NCBI GenBank assembly: GCA_036362985.1
Contig: JAYGXS010000002.1
Location: forward strand, 99,021,698-99,085,697
Direction: 5' to 3'
Length of the DNA: 64,000 bases
From: Ligula intestinalis
Taxonomy: Eukaryota > Platyhelminthes > Cestoda > Diphyllobothriidea > Diphyllobothriidae
Below the pieces are notes generated by a model, which saw only the letters and a list, made by a program, of their open reading frames with translations, had not been told where the DNA came from and searched no databases. Positions 11,874-21,904 of this stretch are shown piece after piece; position 1 is the stretch's first letter, and each line of letters starts with the position of its first letter. Made by a program: the position numbers and the translations under genes.

Positions 11874-13370
11874 CGCCTTCGTTCAGTTCAGCGTTGGTTT
11901 GAGTGAAGAAGTTTGAGTGAAGAAGCAACACACCCAAGTCCTTCTGACTCTCAACTTTTTGCAACGGAGTACCATTTAAAGAATAGACTTTCGTGCAGGA
12001 TGCTCTAAAACTGCCGATTTGAAGAAAGTTACATTTACTAACATTGAAAGGCATAAGCCAAAGCTTTGACCAGTCCTCCAATCTGTTCAAGTTGGCTTGT
12101 AGATGGTTTTCTTCTGCCGTTCTTTGGACAACTTTCCATAATTTGATGTCATCGGCGAACAAGGAGACTTCACAGTCTAGCTCCCTGACACAGTCGTTGA
12201 TGAAGACGAGGAACAATATGGGACCTAAAACTGAGCCCTGTGAGACGCCACTCACCACAGGTAAACCTGAGGACTGCTGGCGACCGACTTGGACTCTTTG
12301 TGACCGTCCTGTCAAAAAAAGTTGGATCCATAGGAGGAGGTTCCCGCGAACGCCTGCGCTGCGCAGCTTAAGCAGCAGGCGTTGATAAGGGATGGTATCG
12401 AACGCCTTTTTTGAAGTCAATGAAGATCGCATGCACCGTTTTGCCCTCGTCAGGTGCTTTGGTCCAGCTATCAAGTGAGAAAAGCAGATTGGTAAGACAG
12501 GACCTACCACTGCGAAAACCGTGTTGGGCATCGGAAAGGAGATGATTCTGCTCAAGGAACTGCATCAACGCCTTCTTAATATTTTTTTTCCATGATTTTG
12601 CAACAAATGGAGGTAAGGCTCACCGGCCTGTAATTATTTGCGGACGCTCGGCTGCCACTCTTGAAAAGTGGGATGATCGTCGCTGTCTTCCAATCAGATG
12701 GTAGGCAGCCCGTAACAAATGACGCCTGGAAGATTAGGGCTAACGGCTTGGTGATTTCAGAAGCTAGCTTCTTCAACGGCTTGGCCGGGATTGCATCGGG
12801 GCCTGGGGAGGTCGATTCTTTCAATTTACGAAGGTCATTCTTAACTACATCTTCGGTGAAGAGGACTGTATCAATAGATGGGATCGAATTGTCTTCATAA
12901 GTGTGGGAAAGAAAAGCGGGTTCAGTCCCTTCGACGGACCGGAAGAACTGAGAGAGATGGTCGGCTTTATCCTTGTCGTCTGAGATTTCGGCACCTTCGG
13001 CAGTTCGCAGTAGGGGGATAGGATCCTTATTCCGCGTGCTCTGTCTTATATAACTGTACAGGACTTTGGGGTTAACCATAGCTCGGTTTAACAGATCCTT
13101 TTCGAACTGCTGTCGAGCTCTGACAATAAGACGTTTGACTTGGTTCCTCTGCATTTTGTACCTATTAAGAGATTCAGGTGACCTATCAATTCTGTACTTT
13201 TTAAAGAGTTTTCCCTTCCTGTTAACTTCGGTTTTTAAGGATGGATTCAGCCAGCGAGGCCTGTTCGTAAGTTTTCGGCGAGTGATAGGGCAGTGGCTAG
13301 AGATGAGATTTTGGACTATCTCTTTGAACTGTTTCCAAGCTTCTTCAACGTTGTCGGAGAGTGTGGATGC
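11839..13370 (-). pseudogene. CR1 ORF2 reverse transcriptase domain, three frames
   Basis: Read in order on the minus strand. 13370-12576 is open and holds the post-endonuclease linker, then STSPGPDAIPAKPLKKLA (RT motif 1-2), DWKTATIIPLFKSGS and NNYRPVSLTSICCKIMEK. The frame slips at an A8 run (12583-12590). 12568-12410 follows with AQHGFRSGRSCLTNLLFSLD and FIDFKK, and slips again at an A6 run near 12406. 12405-11910 then carries KAFDTIPYQRLLLKL (palm, first Asp), SGVSQGSVLGPILF, the catalytic FADD and SKCNFLQIG, plus QKDLGVLL. All core motifs are present. Correcting two homopolymer lengths would give one continuous frame here, so this may be sequencing error rather than true decay. Confidence 0.8.
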
Positions 13371-14218
13371 CAGTCTATGAAACAGAGATCATGTTTCATT
13401 TGCTCGAAATCACCACGCCAGATATTAGGACGGAGGTCTTGTGGTTGGGCAGGAGAAGAAAATAAACTGTTTTTCCACATGAGAACTACATGGTCACTTT
13501 GGCCTAGTGGGGGTAAGCAATCCACAATGTCGATATTGTCGAGCGACTTAGTGAGCACAAGGTCGAGGCAGTTCATCCGCTGGTCTTCACGAATTCTTGT
13601 GGGAAATGTGACGTGCTGGGTGAGAAGTAGGGATTGGGTTATATTCAGGAGCTGGTGGTCGAATGCCGATTCAGGGCAATCAGCTGAGGAGGAGCTCAAG
13701 TTGATGGTAGGAGCGTTGAAGTCTCCAACAATAAGGGTATTTGGTCGCGTAGCGAGGGTTTTAAGGTCATCCAGCAATAGGGCATCGGCCGGAGGATTGT
13801 TCCTTGGTGGTCGGTAGACAGTTAAGATATCAAGGCTTTGGGAACCCGTTGCTCTTACAGTTAACCATACCGCTTCTTGGCAAGACAGATTCGCCGTTTT
13901 TTCAGAAACATACAAACCGTTCTTCATGAAGGTTGCTACGCCTCCGCCTCTTCGGTTGTTTCTGTCTTCCCGGAACAGTTGAAAGCCGGGGATTCCAATT
14001 TCGCGATTGTCAATCTGGCCCGACAACAATGTTTCTGTTATCGAAATAACATCGGGAAGGAGGTCGGATACGTTCATCCTTAGTTCATCCATTTTTGAAA
14101 GTAAGCTTTGCGCATTGGTATACATAAATGTCAATTTTGAATTCTTGCGTGGTCCATTTGTAGCCCCAACGCAGGCTACTGGAGTAGCTGCGCGGTCATG
14201 CGAATCGGTTTGGTCCAT
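13316..14218 (-). CDS. CR1 ORF2 apurinic-type endonuclease domain (300 aa)
   Basis: An intact endonuclease/exonuclease/phosphatase-fold domain at the start of ORF2. Visible motifs in order: YTNAQSLLSKMDEL (metal-binding Asn), ISITETLL (catalytic Glu), RGGGVATF, LDILTVYRPP, IVGDFNAP (Asp and Asn of the active site), FDHQLLNITQSLLLTQHV, and SDHVVLMW (catalytic Asp-His pair). In the family this domain nicks target DNA to prime reverse transcription. The chosen Met at 14218 lies just after the ORF1 region; the real start could be upstream. The frame ends early at 13316 because of a 1-2 base deletion near 13372; the continuing frame is open to 12576. Confidence 0.8.
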   Translation of the reverse strand: MDQTDSHDRAATPVACVGATNGPRKNSKLTFMYTNAQSLLSKMDELRMNVSDLLPDVISITETLLSGQIDNREIGIPGFQLFREDRNNRRGGGVATFMKNGLYVSEKTANLSCQEAVWLTVRATGSQSLDILTVYRPPRNNPPADALLLDDLKTLATRPNTLIVGDFNAPTINLSSSSADCPESAFDHQLLNITQSLLLTQHVTFPTRIREDQRMNCLDLVLTKSLDNIDIVDCLPPLGQSDHVVLMWKNSLFSSPAQPQDLRPNIWRGDFEQMKHDLCFIDWHPHSPTTLKKLGNSSKR

Positions 14219-15313
14219 GAGGGGCAGAATGTATTTCGACTATCTGGTCCTTGAAGATCACGAGATTCGGTTCTCCTTTGATTCTGCGTTCCGTCAATTC
14301 TAGAACCAGCGTGCGGCGTTTTAGCCTCTCGGCAGGAGAGTAACCCAGCTGAAAAAAAACACATCCTTTCTGGAGTACTTCAATCGAAAACGCCTGGACA
14401 GTAGAAGTTTTGCTTCTGTGTCGCTGGTTAGGACGATTTTTAGTGGTCGTGGTCTAGTCTGCTGAGTTGAGTCTGGGCGAATTCCAAGATGAAATATTTT
14501 TTGATAAAATATTTCCTCAGATGGTTGCAACAGCTCGTTTAGGAGCTCTTGGAATAACGCTTTGTCAGCCTCGCTTCTTTCGCTGGGTGTTTCTGCAGAG
14601 GACTCGGGTAGTCCCTGTATGGTGATGCAGTTGCCCATGTCAGGGCCGCTGCTATTGATTGGGGGTTTTCAGTTATCCTGCGACAACTCAGAATCCTCAG
14701 ATGGGCCTCGCAAAATGGGAATGTGTGCTGGGGCATCCGGACTAGTAACGCTCTGTGCACGGTCACCGGGGCCTTTATCCGGGGACCGCTGAGAGGGATT
14801 CGACACTACCGGAGTGCAGACCTCCTTAACTTGGGCTGTGACTACCTTTTGATCTGATATTTGCTTATTTGAAGAGCCCGACGGATTCTCTTTCGTGACA
14901 AGGCGACCTTCTTTTGTTGTAGCCGTTGGCCTCTTGCTCTTAGTCTTTGACTCTTTGGGAGGCGCGACTGGACTGCTTTTTACGGGTATCTTAGACACCA
15001 CTTGTATGTTTCCTGTGGTTATGTTAGGCACTCCACCCCTCATTCTATTACGGGCTGCTATTTGTGTAGTCTCCTCCGGAATAAAAGACCTGTGGATAAG
15101 CTCTTTCATCTCTTGGACTTCTAGTTCAAGCCGGTTTAATTTGGCGACTAGCATCTGGGCCATCAATTGGCTTGCGGAAACCGGCTGGTCTACTTGCGTC
15201 GTCTGCGCTAAATTTAAGACACTTTTCGAATGCCTGGATCGTGTTGTGGTGGTGTAATGGTTAGCGCGTTCGTCCTCGATGTTAGTGGTACTGTGTTCGA
15301 ATCCCGACAGCAA
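14176..15313 (-). pseudogene. CR1 ORF1, frameshifted
   Basis: The first 214 codons (15313-14669) hold a predicted helical segment (VAKLNRLELEVQEMKELIH) and a Lys/Pro/Ser-rich basic linker. A frame change near 14660-14700 leads to CITIQGLPESSAETPSERSE, FHLGIRPDSTQQ and RPLKIVLTSDTEAKLLLSRR (14638-14350), then a T8 run (element strand, about 14352-14359) shifts frame into GYSPAERLKRRTLVLELTER and NLVIFKDQIVEIH. This C-terminal block resembles the ORF1 of CR1-like elements that I associate with flatworms. The likely role is RNA binding in the retrotransposition particle, known for LINE ORF1 proteins generally and inferred here. Confidence 0.65.
15236..15308 (+). repeat. tRNA-like segment antisense to CR1 ORF1 start
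   Basis: The plus strand reads GTGGTGTAATGGTTAGCGCG (A-box/D-arm type), then GTGTTCGAATCCCGA (B-box/T-arm type) 35 bases later. The ends TTGTGGT and ACAGCAA can form an acceptor-like stem with one mismatch, and GTGT/GCGC can form the D stem. The anticodon and T stems are poor, so this is tRNA-derived rather than a working tRNA. It overlaps the apparent N terminus of CR1 ORF1 on the other strand, which may mean that the ORF1 start is artificial. Confidence 0.45.
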
Positions 15314-15853
15314 TCCTTTTTCTCTTCAGAAGTCGAGCATAACATGTTTGCAAAGCTTTTTACAATCAGCGAAAATAGATTTCGTGATCAGGGATATTGC
15401 CTTTAATTTGAGGAAAATATACTAGAACAAGGTTCCTTCGATAGAAAGAGACTTCAAAAATTAAGCAGGGTCGTCGTGTTGAGAAAACTTAAGTTCCTCT
15501 TGGAATTCCAAATGCTCAAACTAAGATGAGAACTTTGAAAGGATAAAACAGGGAAATTCAATGTAAGACGATTGACTCAGCCTTCGTAGAAGTTCGATCT
15601 GCAATGCACGATGGAGTAATGGACTTTTAAGTCGAGAAATCAATAGAGGCGACGATCTTCAAAATCCGAAGAGTACAATATTTTGCAGAACGTAGATAAG
15701 TCCTCCTGAATGTGGTTGAGGGAGATGATATTGGGCAAACGAAGTATATTCTCAATCCCAACAGGCTGCAAGAGCGTCCTATAGTCCTAAATCGCGAATA
15801 AATATAATTTCCTCGGAGGGCGAAAATGGTAGTCAGATTTGAAACACGCGATC

Positions 15854-18800
15854 AATCACACCATTTTCGCATATTAAACCTCAACACAATCAAACGAGTA
15901 ATAGGAATCCATTGTTCCACATCACATTCAACCTTTTGTATCCGACACCATAAGAGTTGCTCTTATTTATGCCACGACTTTGATACACACAATCCCAAAT
16001 TCGTATTTTTTAAACAGAAACATGGGTAAACGAATCAACCTCCAATGTTTCACTTTTTTTTACAAAACTACACCTTCAATAGACAGGACCGTGCTAATAA
16101 ACGAGGAGGATGTTGTATAATCTACATTAGATCTACCTAGAACAGAGTTGCTTTGAGGTTCTACAGGAGACGTTCAATGTCGAAGCGTGCTTCGATATTA
16201 AAGCATTCAAGACCCTTAAAGCATTTTAATTAGAAGTTTGTACACCCGCCCAGAATATAGAACTAATGCCACGGGCCTTACAAATCTACTAGTTTTTGTT
16301 TCAAATATCCAAACCGAATATAAGATATTTGCAGAAGGCTTAAACCGTCCACAAATAAACTATACAGAACTATCAGCCGCATCCAGACATGATGAATTAT
16401 TATCATTAATTTTCTTTTATAACTGGACGCAAATAATAAAAAACCAACCAGAGGAAAAATATGCTCAATGCTATTCTCACCATTGATAGCCGCCCCTTAT
16501 AAACGCACTTCAACAGCTTAACATTTGATAGTGATAATAAGACAACAATAGCAGCGCTGCCTGTCAAAATTAAAATAAGACCTGATCCTACTTACACTTC
16601 TATAAACCCCCAAAATGTTGAAATTGAATCTGCATGAGGTCATTGGATTGAAACACTTTCTTCCTAACATCACACCCTGTAGACGCTGTAAACAGATCAT
16701 ATGCCACCCTTAATTTAATTCGAGATACCATAAATGACGAGAGATAGCAATATAATAAATCACTTATCCCAAACTTACTTTCCAAACGGCTTAAAAAACC
16801 TAAAAAAACAACTCCACGACCAAAGTGTTAGTTATCTTTGTACACTCAGACGCATTACAGAGATTCACGAGTCAGCCCAGAACATTGAAACAAATAAGAA
16901 AATACCAGCAAAGCATCGGGCGATCGAGTCTCCAGAAGGGACAGCACAAATCTTGCGGAAACAGATCAATAATCGTCAACAACAAGGCCCACAGATCATG
17001 CTTGATGACGAAGGAAGAATTATAACAAATGACAACCAAATAGCAAACCTTTTTAACGAGTATATTTCAACCAACTATTCAGTGGAGGAAGAGCCAATCC
17101 TCAAACTATTAGAAATAACAATACTAATATTCACAGAAATATTGTTTAATGACGACAATGTAGAGAAAGCTATCCGCCAACTGTCCAATTCCACATCATA
17201 TGGAGCGGATAAAATCCTTCCCTGCATGCTGAGATATATGACATGTGCCCCAATAATTCCGTTTAACCTTTTATTGGTACTGCAGCCACTTTTTCAGAAA
17301 ATATTGAAAAAAACATGAATCGCACCAATTTTCAAAAACGATAATGTGCCCAATGCCCGAAATTATCGTGGTGTTCATCAAACATCGGTTTTAGCAATCA
17401 TCTTTGAAAATATAACTTATAGTCAAATGTTAGACCATTTCATACCTCCCTCTCAGTATGCCTTCTTACCCAAAAAGTCATGTAAGTCCTACCCTCTCAC
17501 TGCCTTTGAATTCGGCTTCAGAAATCGAGATGATGGGATCACGGTAGCTACAATTGACTTTCATCTAAATAAACCTTTGACAAAGTTTCCCATAAAAGAC
17601 TGATTGTGAAGGAATTGTGTCACGAGATTCGCCCTTCCCTTCTTGATTTCCTAAAATCCTATCTTAAAAACCGATTCCAAGTAGAGCAACTTCGAAATAT
17701 AGTATCACAACCACCTCATACAAGCAGTGGTGCTTTTCAAGGCACTATCCTAGGTCCCCTCTTATTTCTCATTACCATTCACGAGTTATTCACGATATAA
17801 ACCTCTGCGAAAACATTTTTAAATGCAGATGACTTTAAACTCAGATATGCCTTTAACACACATTCGATTAGTAGTGTGCATAGAACAATTTCATTTGACC
17901 TTCAAAAACTAAACAACTGGAGTGTTCAGTGTCAAATGCCATGTTCACCAACAAAATGGCATCCTATGATTTTTGGAACACCAAAACCTCCCCCCATAAA
18001 ATATGCAGGTCAAGAAATAAAAGCGCTTAAATCTCTAAAATATGTAAGTCTTAGCTATTCTAATATTATTGGCTTATCATCACATGTTAAACAAATCGCA
18101 CCAAAAGCCAATCGAAGTTGTGGCTTCACAAGTAAAAATGTCATATCAATTACACTCAAAACTAAACATTACAAAATGTACGTTTTACCGAATGTAGATT
18201 ACTGCTCAATATTTTCAGTACCATGTCATCAGATGACATACATAAACTAGAAAACATCCAGCGAAGGTTCACCGGAGTGCTGGGTTAACGCGATGATGCC
18301 CGAGACTCCTCTACAGTAACGTACAATAGATATGGTTTGAATCCCCTCTGGCAAAGGCGACTCCAAAATGCTTAAACTTTCCTATTTAAAGTGACGCATT
18401 ATCAGAACATCCATAGCAATAACAGGTTTACAAATCAAAACTGTTCCCGTTCCACTAGAAACAACCAGAGTACAATTCATAAAACACAGCGATCAAATTT
18501 CTACACCATAATATATTCGATCATATGGAATGCCCTACGCAATGATCTTCGCAAAAGGCACAGTTAGGCCGAATTAACAAGAAAGACAAGCAGTTCTTCT
18601 CAAATGACATGATGCATATATATTTGTGAACAAAATAGAACACTTTGCTAATAAGTGCATGTACATCCAATTCGGACCAACATGGATGTAACGATCCAGG
18701 AGAATTCCCGCACATTTTCGGGATAACTGGCCATTGTTGGAGGCTGACCAGTGGACCGTTTCCAATGCTGATCAAATCGAAGCTTAAGCAAAGTTGTGCC

Positions 18801-18945
18801 TTGCCTCCTTTTCCAATCCTTGAAAAATAAAATAAATACAAACAAAAACTATGAACAATTTTCCATTCAAGTATTATTCAACTAACATCTCAATGTTTAT
18901 AAAATTATTATTAAATAACATAATTTTCTCCACAACTATGCTAAA
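15854..18945 (+). mobile_element. LINE family B, split copy: 3' part
   Basis: It resumes the copy interrupted at 11055. It starts at the shared bases CCATTTTCGCA (the minus-strand copy near 60200 has the intact version), passes through the endonuclease region (15900-16500), the reverse transcriptase (16734-18250), the C-terminal block (18500-18620, GGAATGCCCTACGCAATGATC) and a 3' UTR that still matches the 57.4-kb copy at about 18890-18945 (AATTTTCTCCACAACTAT). With the CR1 removed the element is about 3.8 kb. The next 450 bp are also shared with the copy at 26.7-28.1 kb, so its true 3' end may lie further right. Confidence 0.8.
16734..18250 (+). pseudogene. LINE family B reverse transcriptase, four frames
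   Basis: Successive open pieces at 16734-17318, 17346-17603, 17606-17800 and 17876-18250. Motifs in order: NSTSYGADKILPCMLRY (RT motif 1-2 region); NARNYRGVHQTSVLAIIFEN; YAFLPKKSCKSYPLTAFEF; VATIDFHLNKPLTKFP (palm strand with the first Asp); SSGAFQGTILGPLLFLI; a degenerate catalytic box reading NADDFK instead of YADD (about 17822-17840); then LKSLKYVSLSYSNIIG. The stops fall between motifs, so the order is intact but the protein could not be made. The 57.4-60.9 kb copy retains Tyr in the YADD box. Confidence 0.75.
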
Positions 18946-18949
18946 ATAC

Positions 18950-19440
18950 AGATTGTTTCCACTTATAATGTATCGGAAGTCCAAATGCTGATAACGAAAA
19001 TCTCAATCTCACTTAAATATTCGAGAAACGAAAGGCCAAGTGTCGTCTGCCGATGCACTTGAATGACAAAGGTGCTTCGCAGCTGCCTGAAGCCACCTCA
19101 GGCATCTGCAACGTCCCATCTTATTATAAAACTTCTGCTAATGGACAACGATTGCAATCTCCGAATCGAGCAAACCCATGTATACGAAAGATGCGATATC
19201 CTCAGCTGATTCTTTTCGCCTTCAAACTGACTTCGGCAAAGTATACCTCAGTTAAAGGGTAATGACAGTTTTTCCAGACCCCAAGTTTTTTTATTATAAA
19301 ACCTTAATAGGTACAATATAAAGTTATTTTATTACATGTTTTTTTCTAGTATTGTGCCTTAGAAATCAGCTTTTTTTAATGAAAACAAACTCCTTATTTT
19401 GTACACTACCGAACTAGCAAAAGACCAAAATAATGCAATA
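18950..19440 (+). repeat. Repeat G, copy 1 (possible 3' extension of LINE B)
   Basis: It matches 28086-28410 plus 28676-28870, with shared blocks such as TCAATCTCACTT / TCGATCTCACTT, CACTTGAATGACAA / CACTTGGATGACGA and AATAGGTACAATATAAAG / ACAGGTACAATGGAT. In both places it follows a B copy directly, so it may be B 3' UTR that the 57.4-kb copy lacks. No coding capacity. Confidence 0.6.
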
Positions 19441-19492
19441 GTCACTGCGAAAAAAGGGGTTTGGGCTATGTCTTTTCCTGCCTTCCGGGATT

Positions 19493-19530
19493 TCTGACGG
19501 CGCCAAAGATGTGCTTTGCAAATAAGCCGT
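19493..19530 (+). repeat. Short LINE/SINE-like 3' tail fragment
   Basis: GGCGCCAAAGATGTGCTTTG and the following CAAATAAGCC match 49860-49890, where the same sequence precedes a long (TTA)n tract. It is a solitary tail with no microsatellite here. Confidence 0.5.
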
Positions 19531-19539
19531 ATCAAGAAG

Positions 19540-20057
19540 ACGGGGATGTCTGGTGTCTTGAGGGGGATGAAGCATTTGCTGTACTGCGGAGCAGTAATCT
19601 GTGTTTGCCAGTAATAAGAGTACATGGCTCGCTAGGCTTCCTGGGTCTACGACCAGGAACATGAGCTGGTTTGGATGACTTTACTATTTTATTAGAAGAA
19701 CTTGACGCTATTCTTAGCTCCATTGGTGTGAGTTCATGAAGAAGGAAATACATTGAATTTCTCATAAATTTGGGAACAGGCTCTTGCTTTTCAATAATGA
19801 CATAATTTGTTATGAGTGAAAAAAAAAGCTTTCGTTAAATGGATGGTTTTTTACTGCATGATGATACTCTAATAGCCGCAGCTTTTTATTGGTAAATCCG
19901 CACGAATAGAGAAAATGCATTGCAGTATTCATTGGCCGAATTGATTTCGCAACGTTTTAAGAATATAACTGTACGCACTTTTTTGTCTTTCCGTTGACTC
20001 ATTTGCGACCAAATTAACGAGAGTATTTAAACGTTGCATAAATTCCCAATAGATAAT
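19540..20057 (+). repeat. Repeat K, copy 1, left half
   Basis: It matches 40095-40590, for example GGCTCGCTAGGCTTCCTGGG / GGCTCGCTTGGCTTTCTTGG and TACTATTTTATTAGAAGAAC / TACTATTTTATTAGAGGATA. The match breaks near 20030-20057, where the palindromic PLE pair begins, and resumes near 20970. No conserved reading frame. Confidence 0.7.
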
Positions 20058-20407
20058 TAAAAACACAATTTCTGCAAGTGAACGCTTTCAGTAACTTCTC
20101 ATCAGGCCAAACAGTTGCAAAGGAGGTTTTAATTTAAGAATCGAAAGTTTGTTCATCATAACATGCAGGGTCCAATCAGACCGCGCAACTGTGCAGCAAG
20201 TTAGGTAATCGTTGGCCATGCGACGTTGGAGGATGCACAACATAGTTCTGTGCACACAAATCAGCTTTCCTCAATCGTATTGTGGTTGCTTCTGCTGTTG
20301 CCAGCAGACGTTGCCCATGGGACATTGGGTAGTTTTTGGTCTTGCCTTTGGCTAGCCAGGCCAATAGGTGTTTCTGTATTCGTTTAGATAACGGCCTATT
20401 CGTGGGG
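20058..20407 (-). mobile_element. PLE-1 3' end, left arm of palindrome
   Basis: Minus-strand translation gives an eroded copy of the GIY-YIG C-terminal region of Penelope-like elements: LAWLAKGKTKN, then QRLLATAEATTIRLRKADLC and QNYVVHPPTSHGQRL. The downstream part has a short 3' UTR with ACCTCCTTTG and the hammerhead-like core at 20070-20111. The SIN..AHIVDTGH block present in the right arm is missing here. The 5' truncation is at the palindrome centre. Confidence 0.75.
20070..20111 (-). ncRNA. Hammerhead-ribozyme-like motif, left PLE arm
   Basis: On the minus strand: TTTGGC, CTGATGA, nine bases, GAAA, G-loop-C, TT, GCAGAA. The conserved core residues of a hammerhead are present. Stem I pairs with one mismatch and one wobble; stem III is two base pairs if the A of GAAA pairs with the U before the cleavage site; stem II (GAAGTTACT) is very weak. 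Hammerheads of reduced form are known in Penelope-like elements. Activity is uncertain. Confidence 0.45.
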
Positions 20408-20437
20408 TCGATAGAACGAGCTGGTTATAATGGTTGC

Positions 20438-20870
20438 ACGAGTAAGCGCTTATCTAAAAGAATATGGGAACACCTCCCGGCATGGCTAGCCGAAGGCGGC
20501 AAAAAAGCATAAACAGTTATATCCTCGCACACATCGTTGACACCGGACATCGTGTGGACCCAAGCAGAGCCTTAAAGGTAATTTACAAGGTCCCACCAAA
20601 CTTCCCAAATCCCTGGGTCAACGTCTGCTGGCAACAGAAGGAACAACCGCAATACGATTGAGGAAACCAATTTCGTGTGCACAAAGGATCTCGTGCAAGC
20701 ACCCAACTTGGCATGGCCAACGATAACCTAAAAAAGTTGCACATTTTTTCGCTCTGATTGGAGCCAGCATGAAAACAAAGACAAATTATCGATTTTAAAA
20801 TGTAAACCTCCTTTGTTAATCTTTTGCCTGATGATAATTAACTGAAAGATATCGCTTGCAAAAATTGTGT
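20438..20870 (+). mobile_element. PLE-1 3' end, right arm of palindrome
   Basis: Plus-strand translation reads LSKRIWEHLPAWLAEGGKKS, then INSYILAHIVDTGHRVDPSR and LKVIYKVPPN, the C-terminal part of the PLE GIY-YIG endonuclease. A frameshift follows, and then the LCAQ..VQAPNLAWP-like block. The same 3' UTR elements as in the left arm follow (ACCTCCTTTG, then the hammerhead-like core at 20822-20863). The two arms point away from each other and are separated by about 30 bases (20408-20437). Confidence 0.8.
20822..20863 (+). ncRNA. Hammerhead-ribozyme-like motif, right PLE arm
   Basis: TTTTGC / CTGATGA / TAATTAACT / GAAA / G-ATATCG-C / TT / GCAAAA. Stem I is a perfect six-base-pair helix (TTTTGC with GCAAAA), the core CTGATGA and GAAA are intact, and the predicted cleavage would follow the second T at 20857. 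Stem II has almost no pairing, so catalytic activity may be low or lost. The same arrangement in the left arm, with compensating changes in stem I, argues against chance. Confidence 0.5.
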
Positions 20871-20969
20871 CCTGAAGTATCTGAACGTTTGCATTCATCA
20901 GCCGAAACTGCAGAAATATTCCTGTTTAATAGGGTCCAAGAGGTTGATAGTACTGACCCAAAATTTCAA

Positions 20970-21670
20970 TAAAAACTCGCTGCAAATATTCACTGCGGAC
21001 CAATCTATTTGATCGGCAATCAGATCAGGCTGAATACTGATGTCAGACTGAAGACTGATATCAATAATGGTGTTTGCCTTTCGCAGACACCGCTTAGGTC
21101 TGGAATTCTGAGGCTTCTTCTGAAAGAAAGTGTCGTTTTCATACTTTTCGAAGAAACAAGTTGGTAATTCAGTAAAACAGTCGAACATTCAAAATAAGCT
21201 TCATGTTAAAGCCTATATAATTTGCTAAAATAAGGATGGATGGTGAACAGAGTGCTAGGTGAGCAAGCAGAGACCAAACCAACAAAAAAATGTAAGCAGA
21301 TATTTCAAGCGTAAGAGCTGGTACTTACGGATAATTTATATAAGAAAACGAAAAATAAATAGTCGTATCATCGTTTAGAAAAATTGATTTATCTAAGACT
21401 GATGACCTTGACCTTGATGGACAGTAAGGAGGATTATATACACATCCGATAATCTTCTTTGCCCTGATAGACAGGAGAGGCGAAGTGGAACGTTATTTCC
21501 AGAGAAGGACGTGCTTTTTAGATAAAAATGAAAGTTCTTCAATTATGTTCTCATAAAGGGACGATAACTACCACGACGCTTATGTATGTAATCGTGATGA
21601 TAGAAATCATACGCATATATGATAAGGGAGGACTCAGAAATGAATGGATGGGTCCAAGATTGTGTTATGC
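20970..21670 (+). repeat. Repeat K, copy 1, right half
   Basis: Matches 40605-41290, for example GCAATCAGATCAGGCTGAAT, TTTATATAAGAAAACGAAAA and GGATTATATACACATCC in the same order. Together with 19540-20057 it forms one copy split by the PLE palindrome. No coding capacity seen. Confidence 0.7.
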
Positions 21671-21904
21671 ATATAAAATCGGGCGTCATCTCAAAAGCGA
21701 TATATCGCAGTTGAGGCATTCAATTATTCACACACATGGCATTCAGCATAATGACATCTACGGTGTTTAAAGTGGTTGGAATATGGCTATGGTTATTCAT
21801 AAAAATAATTACAGTTAAGTAGGGAAACTTTAGTACGTTATTATTTGTGGAATAATTACTGATGGCTATGGAGCTGTTAGAAACCGGGTAGCCAACTATG
21901 GATG

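Larger units (their letters stand above)
11056..15853 (-). mobile_element. CR1-type LINE (family C), near full length, inserted into LINE B
   Basis: A 4.8-kb element read from 15853 to 11056: a 5' region of about 540 bp, an ORF1, then ORF2 with apurinic-type endonuclease and reverse transcriptase, then a short 3' UTR ending AATAAACTGATACTGATACTG. Its ends coincide with the break in the flanking plus-strand B copy. The uninterrupted B copy (near 60195-60215) shows that few or no target bases were added; about 6-10 may be missing. Compared with the other elements here its frames are long and its damage light: a handful of frameshifts, three of them in homopolymers. A second copy of its 3' end occurs at 63558-64000 with about nine of ten bases or more identical, so this family appears to be the youngest LINE in the window. 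Confidence 0.85.
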
